Below, piece after piece: positions 34,695 to 44,975 of a DNA stretch of 64,000 bases (within the stretch, counting starts at the first letter, position 1; every line of letters begins with the position of its first letter). Under the pieces are notes generated by a model. That model made no database searches and was not told the origin of the DNA. It saw nothing but the letters and a program-made list of their open reading frames with translations. Source of the DNA: Perognathus longimembris pacificus (lineage: Eukaryota > Chordata > Mammalia > Rodentia > Heteromyidae); assembly GCF_023159225.1 (NCBI RefSeq), contig NC_063167.1:68883798-68947797 (forward strand). The letters run 5' to 3'. A program made the position numbers and the translations under genes.

Positions 34695-35160
34695 TTCCTA
34701 GATCTTCTATAGCCCCAAGGCCAGACATGCCCCAGTTCGTTCCCTGATAGCCTTGTCTAGAAGCCCAGGCTTTCCTCTTCATTCTTCCCTCCTCTTAGCC
34801 CTCAGTCTCCTCTTATTCTCCTCCAAACCATTCCAGAGGCCATTCTAGAGGATTCTACCTTTTTTTCTCCCCTTTTCTTTTTCTGTCTTTTCATTGGATC
34901 TATATTCCCTTCTCTCTTGGACAAGGTTGTCTCTTGAAAGATCTTTTAAAATGTAATCACATTAATTAAAGCAAATATGAAGCGCTGTTATATTTGTTAT
35001 TTCATTTAAACCCCATAACCATTCTCTGTTGAGTTTATTACAGTCACAAGAGGCTGAGTTTATTCCCATTTTGTGAGTACAGAAACTGAGGCTTAAGAAA
35101 TAGGCACAATTTGCCTAATACTAGACAACATGAATAACAGTAATGATAATAGAGTCCCTA
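34695..35160. other. Unique sequence with MIR
   Basis: 35030-35130 matches a MIR (attttgtgagtacagaaactgaggctt). The rest is unidentified. Confidence 0.45.
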
Positions 35161-35670
35161 TAAGGACTGCAGACATGGTTCAAGTAGTAGGTGCTTGCCT
35201 AGAAAGCATGAAGCCCTGAGATCAAACCCTAGTATTACTGGGCACTGAGCTCACATCTATAATCCTAACTACTGAGGAGACTGAGATCTGAGGATTGTGA
35301 TTTGAAGCCAGACTAGGCAGAAAAGTCCATGAGACTCTTACCTTCAATTAACCAGCAAAAAGCCAGAAGTAGAGTTGAAGCTTAAGTTGTAGCACACCAG
35401 CCTTGGGTGGAAAAAAAAAGCATATCAAGAGTAGACCTGGGGGCTGGGAATGTGGTAGAGTGCTTCCCTAACATTCATGAAGCCCTGGGTTTGATTCCTC
35501 AGTACCACATAAACAGAGAAGGCCAAAAGTGGTGCTGTGGCTCAAGTACTAAAGCAAAAGCTCAGAGACAGTGCCCAGGCCCTGAGTTCAATCCCCAGAA
35601 CTGGCAAAAAGTAAAGAGGGGGGGGGGGGAAGAGTAGGCCTGGGGTTTAAGCTCCAGAACAGGCGTGCGT

Positions 35671-35722
<52 letters not shown>
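35160..35722 (+). repeat. SINE cluster: ID-like, 7SL-headed, IDL-Geo
   Basis: An ID-like monomer (35165-35235) is followed by a 7SL-headed SINE (35236-35430). An IDL-Geo copy (about 35440-35629) interrupts its right module. A 16-nt duplication with one mismatch flanks that copy (aagagtagacctgggg, 35428-35443; 35630-35645). The host's tail resumes and ends in (CA)n (35676-35720). Confidence 0.75.
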
Positions 35723-35859
35723 CAGTATGCAGTGACAGAATGTAACATAAGACATGCCTTAGAAATTAGTATATTTGCTACATACAGTCTACAGTATAAT
35801 ACATTTACTGTCAGGATCCATGTTCTAAGCACATCTTTTCTCACAATAATCCTTTGAGT

Positions 35860-35990
35860 CAATCCTACTTCTGTTCCCATTTTACAGATGATAAAACTGA
35901 GGTGTAAAGAGATTAAACAACTTGCCCACAGCCACCCAACTAACAAGTGACAAGATTCAGACCTAGTCACTTGGACTCCAGAATACAATA
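35860..35990 (+). repeat. MIR element
   Basis: cccattttacagatgataaa with actgagg and caacttgcccacagccac form the classical MIR core. Confidence 0.8.
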
Positions 35991-36985
35991 CCATGACAGG
36001 ACCTTTTCTCTACCCTCTGCAGTGGGTGGGTCCTCCACCGGAAGTTCAGGATGGCCTGGCCTATCGGATGAGAAGCCCAACTCTGGATCTGAGAGCCAGA
36101 AAAGCTCCAAATCTGCCCTGAAAGCTCCAAGCCCAAGCACTGAGGAGGGATGTCACAGGAAGGGCTCACCCAAGACAAAAGATCCTGTCTTCTTTCCAGA
36201 CTCGGGAGAATAAAGGCCTCTGTTGGGAACTTCCCCCTCCCCCAGCTGGCTGTTTCTAGAAGGGTCTGTTGCCTCTCCTTCTGGGAAGGCCCCAGAGAAC
36301 TTCTGACCTACTGTCCCCCTCCTTTTCCTGGGTATAGCAGCATAATTCTGTCCAGGAAGGGTGCACCACCAATGCCCATTAGCTTCCCACGCACACACTT
36401 GTGCCTTGGCCTGACCTGCCACTGGGGGCTTCTCAGTAGGTACCTGGTCCTGGCTCCCTACCCCCCATCCTGGCATGGCAAAGAATGTGGTTCTGTCATC
36501 CTATCCTCCCTCCCCAGCCCTAGCCCAGCACAGAATTGGATTAAGAACAAAAATACATGCTGTGTTTGTTTTAATCAGCTTCAAGACACGGGGGTTTCTA
36601 AAGGGAAGGAGAGCGGCCGGAGCTGGCCCCAGGGCAGGCAGGCTAGGCGGTGATGCCATCCTGGGGTCAGGAGCACACAGCGCAGAGAGAGCATCTGCAG
36701 GTCAGATACCGGGCAGATAAGGGGCTAGGGAGGATGAAAAGGATGGGAGGAAGGAGGGAGGAAGGAGACAGGCTTTCCTGAGAGTCAATGGCCAGGACTG
36801 CCCTCAATCCTCCTGTCTCACAGGAGGAATGGTAGTGGGTGAGGGGAGGTGAACACGGCAGACTGAGTGCGCCCCCTAGAGTGCAGAAGAGACAACTGGG
36901 AGTAATTTTTCCGGAGGACAGGTTTCCTCCTGGCCTCTGAATGAAGGATGATGGGGTGGAAAGGAAGGAAGAGCAACATGTTCTC
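35991..36985. other. Unique intergenic sequence
   Basis: Contains a candidate CTCF site (36868-36884), otherwise nothing recognised. The frames here are short and without domains. Confidence 0.4.
36868..36884 (-). promoter_or_regulatory. Candidate CTCF site
   Basis: tgcgccccctagagtgc matches the reverse complement of the CTCF core well (GCGCCCCCT, then a G/T-rich arm), in unique DNA. Binding was not tested. Confidence 0.35.
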
Positions 36986-36989
36986 TATA

Positions 36990-37181
36990 CACCAGGTACT
37001 GATGGCTCACACCTATAATCCTAGCTACTCCAAAGGCTGAGATCTAAGGATCGTGGTTCAAAGGCAGCCCAGGCAGGAAAGCCCATGAGATTCTTACATC
37101 CAATTAAGCTGTGGCTTGTTGGTAAAGTGCTAGGAAAAAGCTAAGGGATGGAATTGAGGCCCTGAGTTCAAATCCCAGTAC

Positions 37182-37233
<52 letters not shown>
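36990..37233 (+). repeat. 7SL-headed SINE with (CA)n tail
   Basis: Plus-strand SINE (36990-37187) with a short deletion in the right module, then (CA)n (37188-37233). Confidence 0.8.
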
Positions 37234-37235
<2 letters not shown>

Positions 37236-38064
37236 ATGTGCTCTAACCCCAATGGCAGGAGGACCCCCTCCTAAGGTGCCAGGTTTCCTGTGGTGCCAGG
37301 ACTACCACACAAACCTATAAGCGGTGTCCAGACTCAGCTCCATGACTATATGTACCAACCCAAAGGGAAAGGTGCATAGTAAGTAGAACATACAGAATTC
37401 AGTGGACAACAGAAGAGTTTGGGTTATGTTGAGGAACAAGCGACTAGCAAGGGAAAATCTGGGAAGAAAATATCTCTCTGGGCAGATAAGTGGTTGGATG
37501 AAGAGCAAGAGGCTATAGGATTCAGAGGAAGGGCTCTGAAACCACAGCCAGGAAATAGGATCCTGGTGTGACACTCTGTCAGCTCACTGGCTACATGCCC
37601 ACTCTAGGCCTCAGTCTCCAAGTTTGTAAGATAGAGTGATGGAGTTTGAGCTAGGTGCTCTGAGATCCTGAGACATCTAGCAAATCCCTTTAGGGAAGTC
37701 CCTATGGCCATACATTTGTGTACTTGCTACATGAATGCCTATCCCTCCATCAGTCCACTGAAGGGCACAGACAGGATTAGATACTCACCCAAGATTTCTC
37801 AGCCAGTGAGAGTAGAAGCTGGTATAAGGACCCAAGGTTCAAGGTACTTGGTCAGTGCCCCAATCTCCAGTGGGGGGCGGGGTGGCAGGGGCAATTTGCC
37901 TTTGGTTAGTGCACAAGTCAGAACATCTGGATGGAAACAAGAATGTCTGACAATATATGGCAACACTCTGAGACCCTTCCCAGAGTCTCCAGATCTCCGC
38001 ACTAGTACCAGGAGAAGGGTCTGGATATGACCCCATGCACTCATCCCTGCTCCAACCTGACTCT
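37234..38064. other. Unique intergenic sequence
   Basis: Nothing recognised. Confidence 0.35.
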
Positions 38065-38282
38065 AAGTTTTAGTTGTTCAGGAGGCTGAGATCTGAGGAT
38101 CACAGTTCGAAGCCAGTCTGGTTAAGTAAGTTTGTGATCCATATCTTCAATGAACCACCCAAGAAAATAAAAACCAGATGTGGAGGTATGGTTCCCCTGG
38201 TAGAGTACCAGCCTTGAGTGAAAAAGCCAAGTAAGAGCTAAAGGCCTTGAGTTCATGCCTCAGAACTGGCGCCAAAAAAATT
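38065..38282 (+). repeat. 7SL-headed SINE
   Basis: 5'-truncated plus-strand copy with an A-rich tail. Confidence 0.7.
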
Positions 38283-38928
38283 ATTTTTCAAATCTATATC
38301 CATCCTCAATTCAAGTTATTAATTAGTCCATGAAGTCCCTAGCTTTGGAATATGCTACATTATCCAATTGGAAACATTCTTACTCAGCTGGATGGGCCTC
38401 ATCCAGAGATCTGCATACTACACACAATAAGTGCACATGACAGACTTTGCTGGGACAACAGAGACAGGGATTTGGACACCTGAGGACTAGAGCTCTGACA
38501 GTTGAGCAGGGCTGGAGTAAGGTGTTATGTCCAGCTTCCTCAGTTCAGAAAGTAAGGGACACAGCGCAAGGCAATCTCAAGCACAGGGCACACAGCTCAG
38601 CAAAGGAAATTTGACTGCTTAAGGAGGAGGCTGGAGATGCACTTACTTGCTCAGCCAGCCCATGGGAGAGAATTTCTACGAATAACAACAAAGAGGTCTG
38701 AGCTTCAGCAATGGCCTTTTCCCCACTGTCCCAAGCCTCTAGCTACATCTTTCCGCTCTTTTTCTCAGAGTGTCTCATGAATTATCCCCCTGCTGTGGGT
38801 AAGCCAATCTTATTCAGTGTAATGAAGATTTGCTTTGGTACCTGTTCTGTGCCAAGGGTGGAAATCCATACATTATCCAGGGATGCAGTGAATATCTGAT
38901 TGCTGAAAAATTTAAAGTTCAAATCTCA
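38283..38928. other. Unique intergenic sequence
   Basis: Nothing recognised. Confidence 0.35.
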
Positions 38929-39170
38929 ACCAAGTCCTAGCGTCTCACACTATAATCCTAGATACTCAAGAGGCTGAGATCTGAGGATCTCTATTCAAAG
39001 CCAGAGTGGGTAAGAAAGTCTATAAAATTCTTATTTCTAATTAACCACCCAAAAGCAGAAGTAGAGCTGTGGTTTAGTGGGAGAGCATCAGCCTTGAGTG
39101 GAAATGCTAAGGGATAGCACCCAGGCTCTAACTTCAAGTTCCAGGATCAACACTACATAAATGAATGAAT
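38929..39170 (+). repeat. 7SL-headed SINE
   Basis: Plus-strand copy with head, linker and right module, ending in (AATG)n-like sequence. Confidence 0.75.
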
Positions 39171-40660
39171 AAGTTCAAATCTCCACCTGTATTGTATCCA
39201 TATATATTGATTTCATCCTAACTCATAAAGAGTCCATTAGATGAAATGAGATTATTTTGGGTTCTTTGTGTACCTCTGACAAACCTCCCATATTCTGGAC
39301 CATTTACAGGGTGAAGTTTTGTCCCCAAAGCCAGGATTACTCCATTACAGCCTCTATCTTACTCTGCTGTATGTGTTTTCTGGCCTGATGCCCCCTCACA
39401 CACGCATGCGTGTGCACTGCACTCTGAGTCCTCTGAGAACAGAGACTGTTAGGTACCCAGCATAGCTGCAGGTGCATTCGGACACCACAGGAAGGAAGGC
39501 AGGCAGACCATGGATGCTCCCAGCCTCCACCCTCAAGGACCAGTCCTGAGGAAGTAGCCCCGCAGACCTGGGAGTGTTTGGAGGGGCGTGGAGAAAGGAG
39601 ACACAAACTCCCCAACCCCCAGCCTTATGGGCAGCAAAGAAGATGAGCCCTACCCAGATCTAGCCACAAAAGCAATCCAGAAGCAGAAAGGATGGATAGC
39701 TGCCAGTCATCCATGGAGCTGTGGGTGAAGATGTCTCTCGAATGCCAGAGCCAGATTCAAAGGGGAGGGAAGAGGCTGAGTCCATTCTGCCTGTCCCAAA
39801 GCCTTCTGCTCGCACCCCATCCAGAGCAGGCCAGGCACCAGCTCCGGCTATGGGTGACTTTTTCCATTTATGGTCTGTTATGAAGTGGGAAAGAGGGGTC
39901 TTTGTCAGGGTCCTTGGATACAAGGGAGTAGAATGGATAGGAGAGCTATGGAGGAGGGGCAGGGCTGCCTGGCTCTGCACAGTCTCAGCCCTACTCCCCA
40001 GACACCAAGGGACACCCGCTGCTGACACCATGGCATTGGGTTTCCCCTGGGCTAGCTCAGGCTCCTGTCACCAAGCCTGCCAGGAAATTGCTGCTGACAC
40101 CTGGGGAAGGGCCCCAGGGCCAGGCACCTGGGAGGCTGGGAATTGTGAAGTCTGAGCTTGTGAAGTTCTCAGTGGGTGCTACAGGGAGCTAGAGCAGGGG
40201 AGAATGCTGTAGGTCTGAGGGAGTCCTGGCCATACAGGGCTGAGCTCCTTAGTCTTCTTTGGGTTCTGCCCCTCCAGGCCTCTTCCCAGGAGGATGGGAA
40301 ACTTGGTGCTTATGGCCAGCTTGGTTTCACAGGGCAGGTGAAGGCAATGGGGTAGTAACGTCCCAGGGACAAAGGACTCAGGCACATCTCTACTACAAAG
40401 TTGAACAAATTTACCCCTCAGCATTCTCTAGGGGAGAAGTCAGAAGTTCCCCATCCTGGCCTGGACAAATGTACACTCAGGGACGTCAGAAGCATTAGCC
40501 TGGGGATGGACACTATCTTTCCTGGCCTGCTCTGTCATGCCAGGTCTGGGCAGCCTGCCTCTGGGTCTCTACTCCATCCTTCTCTTTTGCTTCCAGGCTG
40601 TCTATGGCTGTAGTGTATTTGTCAAGATAGTAACACAGCCTCCTGGTGCTTTCAAAAGAC
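39171..40660. other. Unique intergenic sequence
   Basis: Moderately GC-rich. Open frames on both strands at 39660-40155 have no recognisable domain. Confidence 0.4.
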
Positions 40661-40663
40661 TTG

Positions 40664-40813
40664 AAGAGAAAGTAGAGCTGTAGCTCAAGTGGTAGAGCAC
40701 CAGCCTTGAGAGAAAAGAGGAAGGGCCCAGGGCCATGAGTTCAAACCCCAGAACCAACATGAAGAAGAAGAAAAAGGAGGAGGAGGACGTGGAGGAGGAG
40801 GAAGGGGAAAGAA
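40664..40813 (+). repeat. Right-module SINE fragment with purine-rich tail
   Basis: Only the tRNA-like right module remains (40670-40757). It is followed by a GAA/GGA-rich tail, which served as the target of the LTR element that follows. Confidence 0.7.
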
Positions 40814-41796
40814 GAGAGGTGTTGGGGTTCAGCTCTGGCCTTGAGGGGGAAGGGCAGAGGAGAGCGCTCCCAAGACGCTCCCTTCCTCCGAGCCCTGGGG
40901 GAATGCGGAAGCAGGCCACAATTCTCTGGGTCCGGAACCAGAAGAACTGGCTTTGCAACCAGCCCCCCAACTTTCTCGCCAGCCCATGTGCTCCCCATTC
41001 TCGCGGGCTTTTGCCCCTGGGGTGGTGCTATCCAAGTGGCGTTAGCTCATGAGGGGGTCCTATGACAAGCTCGCCAGCCTATCGCCAGCTCTTTTGGTCA
41101 ATCACCCCTTTTCTCGTCACCCCCTACTATATCAGCTGCTAGCCACTCCCTTATTAAATCAGATTTGCTCTTGAAGCGTCTCCAAGATCCGCGTAAGCCT
41201 GGCTTTCTTCAAGGGTAAGGAGGGAGGTAAAGCGATCTCGTACGGCCACGTGCACCTGAGGTCTTTCCTGAGCCCCCCACTCCACTCTGGCCTTACCTGC
41301 GGGTCGGGTGACCAGGGGAGAGGGTGAGAAAGGGAGCGCATTAGAGTAGAGTAGGTGCACGTGGCCTTACGAGATCGCTTTACCTCCCTCCTTACCCTTG
41401 AAGAAAGCCAGGCTTACGCGGATCTTGGAGACGCTTCAAGAGCAAATCTGATTTAATAAGGGAGTGGCTAGCAGCTGATATAGTAGGGGGTGACGAGAAA
41501 AGGGGTGATTGACCAAAAGAGCTGGCGATAGGCTGGCGAGCTTGTCATAGGACCCCCTCATGAGCTAACGCCACTTGGATAGCACCACCCCAGGGGCAAA
41601 AGCCCGCGAGAATGGGGAGCACATGGGCTGGCGAGAAAGTTGGGGGGCTGGTTGCAAAGCCAGTTCTTCTGGTTCCGGACCCAGAGAATTGTGGCCTGCT
41701 TCCGCATTCCCCCAGGGCTCGGAGGAAGGGAGCGTCTTGGGAGCGCTCTCCTCTGCCCTTCCCCCTCAAGGCCAAAGCTGAACCCCAACAGAGAGG
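40814..41796. mobile_element. Inverted-LTR (palindromic) class II ERV insertion
   Basis: A 971-bp element (40820-41790) is flanked by an exact 6-bp duplication gagagg (40814-40819, 41791-41796). It consists of a 438-bp arm (40820-41257), a 95-bp spacer (41258-41352) and the same 438 bp in reverse complement (41353-41790). By eye the arms differ at only two positions. Both outer ends are the LTR 5' terminus (TGTTGGGG / CCCCAACA). Each arm has a CAAT-type box, a TATA-like box and ATTAAA (41153-41158 in the left arm). No LTR 3' end and no viral genes are seen. It therefore looks like an LTR and its mirror copy integrated as one linear DNA. Confidence 0.85.
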
Positions 41797-41960
41797 AAAA
41801 GGATGGGGAGGAAAGAAAGACAGACACAGAGGGGAAAGGAAAAGGAAAAGGAAAGGAAAGGAAAGGAAAGGAAAGGAAAGGAAAGGAAAGGAAAGGAAAG
41901 GAAAGGAAAGGAAAGGAAAGGAAAGGAAAGGAAAGGAAAGGAAAGGAAAGGAAGAAGGAA
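41797..41960 (+). repeat. (GGAAA)n microsatellite
   Basis: Starts with degenerate purine-rich sequence and becomes pure GGAAA pentamers from about 41835. It continues the purine-rich SINE tail split by the inverted-LTR element. Confidence 0.95.
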
Positions 41961-42041
41961 AAACTGGGGAGAAGGCTGGGAAGTGGGGAGAGGTCCTCAG
42001 ACTGGAAATAGAGATGCTGCACTATGACTGGCCCATGTAGT

Positions 42042-42048
42042 TGTGTGT

Positions 42049-42084
<36 letters not shown>
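42042..42084. repeat. (GT)n microsatellite
   Basis: Nearly pure GT repeat with one TA interruption. Confidence 0.95.
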
Positions 42085-42088
<4 letters not shown>

Positions 42089-43158
42089 ATGGTCACAATG
42101 CATGCTGGGCTTTGAAGGGCAGAAAAACCTCTGTAGACTGCTACCTCTGCACTACAACTCTCCCCAGATGAAAGTCCTCACTCCTGAAATGATACCCCAG
42201 AGCTTTGATGCAGGACTAGGCCAGCCCAGCCCAACCCCAGGCCCAAGCAGGAGGAAGGTCAGAGGTAAAGGCAGGCTCCATGAAATGTGGGAAAGTGCCA
42301 AGGCCTGCTGGGAGGAAGTTGTGGAGGGTATAGGGTGACCAGGTCTGGGCCTGGGGGGCGGGGGTCATGATGCAGATGGAGCTGTAGGAGGGAGGTGATG
42401 TGTTACGAGTGCAAGCAGTGAGTGTCCAGTCAGGGGCCCCCAGAAGATTCTGGACTGTCCAGAACACCAGGCCAGTAGCCGAGGGCATCTGATCTTAGCA
42501 ACTGCCAGCAGTTCTTTCCCCCTGACAAAGGGAGGTGGATATCCAGAAACATCTCAAGTTCGTGTCATCCACTGCAGATAAGAAAACACCCGCCCATCCT
42601 CAGCCACCACTGTGACTAGCAAACAGGACTGTCTCCCTCCATCAGGAGACTCAAGAAGGTGTCTCAGAGCTGGGCAGGGGCAAGATGAGAGCGCTGGCTT
42701 GCTGTATTTCAAATGTAGTAGTACCAGACCAAATAAATCATATTTTAATTTTCATTTACTTAAGTACAGCATGAGCAAACAGATAAAAGAAGGATATTTA
42801 AGCATTTTTGAAAAGACAATAAAATAAAAGATTGTCTTTTTGTGATAGAAGTCAAACCAAGAGTTACTTTGGAAGCACCAGACTGAAAGGGCCCAAGGAG
42901 GTATGGGGCGCACTGATCAGGCTCCAGTCACAGTCTGGAGAAGGTGATGCAGGAGTCAAATGCCGAGTTGGGTGCTTGGCAGTAGGCACTTTGATTATAC
43001 TTCTATGAAGAAGTAAATAAAAGCAGAATAGGTGGTTCAGCTCAGGAATTAGGGGCCACCCTCATAGGTCTCTTGCTATCCATGCAACTTTGAACAAATT
43101 ACTTCACCTCTCTGTGCCTCTGTTTCCTCATCTCTGAAGTGAGGAAAGTAACTGGGTT
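42085..43158. other. Unique sequence with MIR
   Basis: 43075-43150 is a MIR (acaaattacttcacctctctg ... tttcctcatctctgaag). The rest is unidentified, with an AT-rich block at 42715-42840. Confidence 0.45.
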
Positions 43159-43173
43159 AAGAGTTCTGTGAGG

Positions 43174-43372
43174 GGGCTGGGGATATAGCCTAGTGGCAAG
43201 AGTGCCTGCCTCGGATACACGAGGCCCTAGGTTCGATTCCCCAGCACCACATATACAGAAAACGGCCAGAAGCGGCCCTGTGGCTCAAGTGGCAGAGTGC
43301 TAGCCTTGAGCGGGAAGAAGCCAGGGACAGTGCTCAGGCCCTGAGTCCAAGGCCCAGGACTGGCCAAAAAAA
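43174..43372 (+). repeat. IDL-Geo SINE, young copy
   Basis: Plus-strand, full length, flanked by an exact 15-nt duplication aagagttctgtgagg (43159-43173, 43373-43387). The ID-like monomer retains good A and B boxes (cctagtggcaag, ggttcgattcc). Confidence 0.92.
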
Positions 43373-43439
43373 AAGAGTTCTGTGAGGAGTCAAGACATGT
43401 GAGACCTGTCAAACAGTGTTAATCATTATCATTAATATT

Positions 43440-43687
43440 CCAACCAAGTCTTTCTCCCCTAACACTAGAGCTTAAACTCAGAGCCTGGATGCTGTCCCTT
43501 AGCTGTTTTGCTCAAGGTTATCACTCTACCACTTGAGCCACATCTCCACTTCCAGTTTTTTGGTGGTTAATCAGAGATAAGATTATCTCAGAATTTCTTG
43601 CCCAGGCTGGCTTTGAACTGAGATCCTCAGATCTCAGCCTCCTAAATAGCAAGGATTACAGGCATGAGCCACCAGTGCCTGACTCAG
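43440..43687 (-). repeat. 7SL-headed SINE
   Basis: Minus-strand copy, complete, moderately diverged. Confidence 0.8.
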
Positions 43688-43989
43688 CTGATAATCTTAT
43701 ACTGACATATAAAACAGATTAATTCTAATACTGAAAATAAAACATTAAATATTTTATTGTATGAATTACATTGTCTGGCCTGTCTTTCTTATATAAAAGT
43801 ATGCTTCATATTTGATTATTCATTATTCCAAAAATATTTATCAAATGCCCCTAACTTCTAAAATTGTTCCAGACAGTGTGAGCCACATAGACAAAATCCT
43901 AGTCATAAATTTACATTCTCAGAAAGGAGATAGTAGATAACAAGTAAATAAATATATGGCACAATGTCAACAAAAAAAACGCCAAACAG

Positions 43990-44290
43990 AATAAATATCA
44001 GATACTTAGGCATATCATAGTTAAACTACAGAAAAATTGAAATGAAGAACATTTCTTAAAAGAAACCAGAGTTGAAGGGATCATTCCTACAAAGGAACAG
44101 GGATAAAAAAAATTACATCAGACTTCTCTTCAAAGGCTGTGAAAACATGATGAGAGTGAATATTTGTTAAGATGAGAAAGAAAAAAAAAACCATGAACTT
44201 GGAATTCTGTATCCAGTGAAATTATCCCTCAAAAGTGAAGGAGAAATAATGACTAGTTTGGACAAACAATGTCAATAGTGATAAGAGTTA
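43990..44290 (+). pseudogene. Degraded L1 ORF1 C-terminal remnant
   Basis: Conceptual reading shows TSDFSS near 44115 and an ILYPVKLSLKSEGEI-like stretch near 44203, typical of the L1 ORF1p C-terminal domain. Stops and frameshifts lie between them. An old L1 or HAL1 fragment. Confidence 0.65.
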
Positions 44291-44651
44291 TGAGGGAAAA
44301 TAAAACAGGGTAAAGGGTTAGAGTATACTGGGGGAGGCCTGTCTCAGGGTGGTCTGGGGAGCTAAGAAGTTGCTGGAACAGCCTGAAAAAGCCAGGCAGG
44401 CATCCTATGAGAATCAGGGAACCCTATGAGAATCAGGGACTGGGTGCTCCTGGCATGGGGGAGGAAATGGGGACCACAAGGGTGTAGATGGAGGGTCAGA
44501 GAAATAGAGAAGCCCAAGTGGAAGATGTACACTAAGCCTGAGGAAAAGGAAAAGAGGACAAGGCCTAGACTGTAGAAGGGGTTCAGATTTTATTCTGAGT
44601 GTGTCATTACAAGTGATGGCAAGATCTAGAACCAAGTGGTGCTTTAATCTT
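44291..44651. other. Unique intergenic sequence
   Basis: Nothing recognised. Confidence 0.3.
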
Positions 44652-44722
44652 TAAAAAGTTACTCTGAACTTGGCTCCATAGCTTAGTTGGTTAAAGCGCC
44701 TGTCTTGTAAAAAGTTACTCTG
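44652..44722 (+). pseudogene. Retroposed 5' half of tRNA-Thr(UGU), tailless
   Basis: 44672-44711 matches the 5' half of a tRNA-Thr with anticodon TGT: acceptor strand GGCTCCA, D-arm TTAGTTGGTTAAAGC, anticodon arm up to TTGTAAA, ending in the anticodon loop. An exact 15-nt duplication, taaaaagttactctg, flanks the insert (44652-44666 and 44708-44722), the second copy overlapping the TAAA. There is no poly(A) tail. Five extra bases (44667-44671) precede the tRNA start. Confidence 0.8.
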
Positions 44723-44727
44723 GATAT

Positions 44728-44975
44728 CAGGAACTGGTGGTTCATGCCTGTAATCCAAGCTACTCGGGAGGCTGAGATCCAAGGATTAGGGTTCAAAGCC
44801 AGCCAAGGCAAGAAAGTTTGTAAGACTCCTATCTCCCCAATAAATCACAAAAAAATCTGGAAGTGAGGTGTGGCTTAAGTAGTAGAGCACCAGCCTTGAG
44901 TGAAAAAGCTGAGGGACAGTGCCCAGGCCCTTAGTTTAAGCCCCAGAATGGGTATACAGAGATGGGGGGGGGGGG
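44728..44975 (+). repeat. 7SL-headed SINE with poly(G)
   Basis: Plus-strand copy (44728-44960) followed by a run of 11 G. Confidence 0.8.

Noticed and set aside
40841..41781. Identical 60-75-residue frames on opposite strands
   Set aside because: They are mirror copies caused by the inverted LTR arms, not duplicated genes.
41612..42040. 142-residue Lys/Glu-rich open frame
   Set aside because: It runs from the LTR arm into the (GGAAA)n tract and is a repeat artefact.
43160..43260. tRNA-Ala gene
   Set aside because: It is the left monomer of a SINE with a fused right module and A tail, and lacks a tRNA 3' half.
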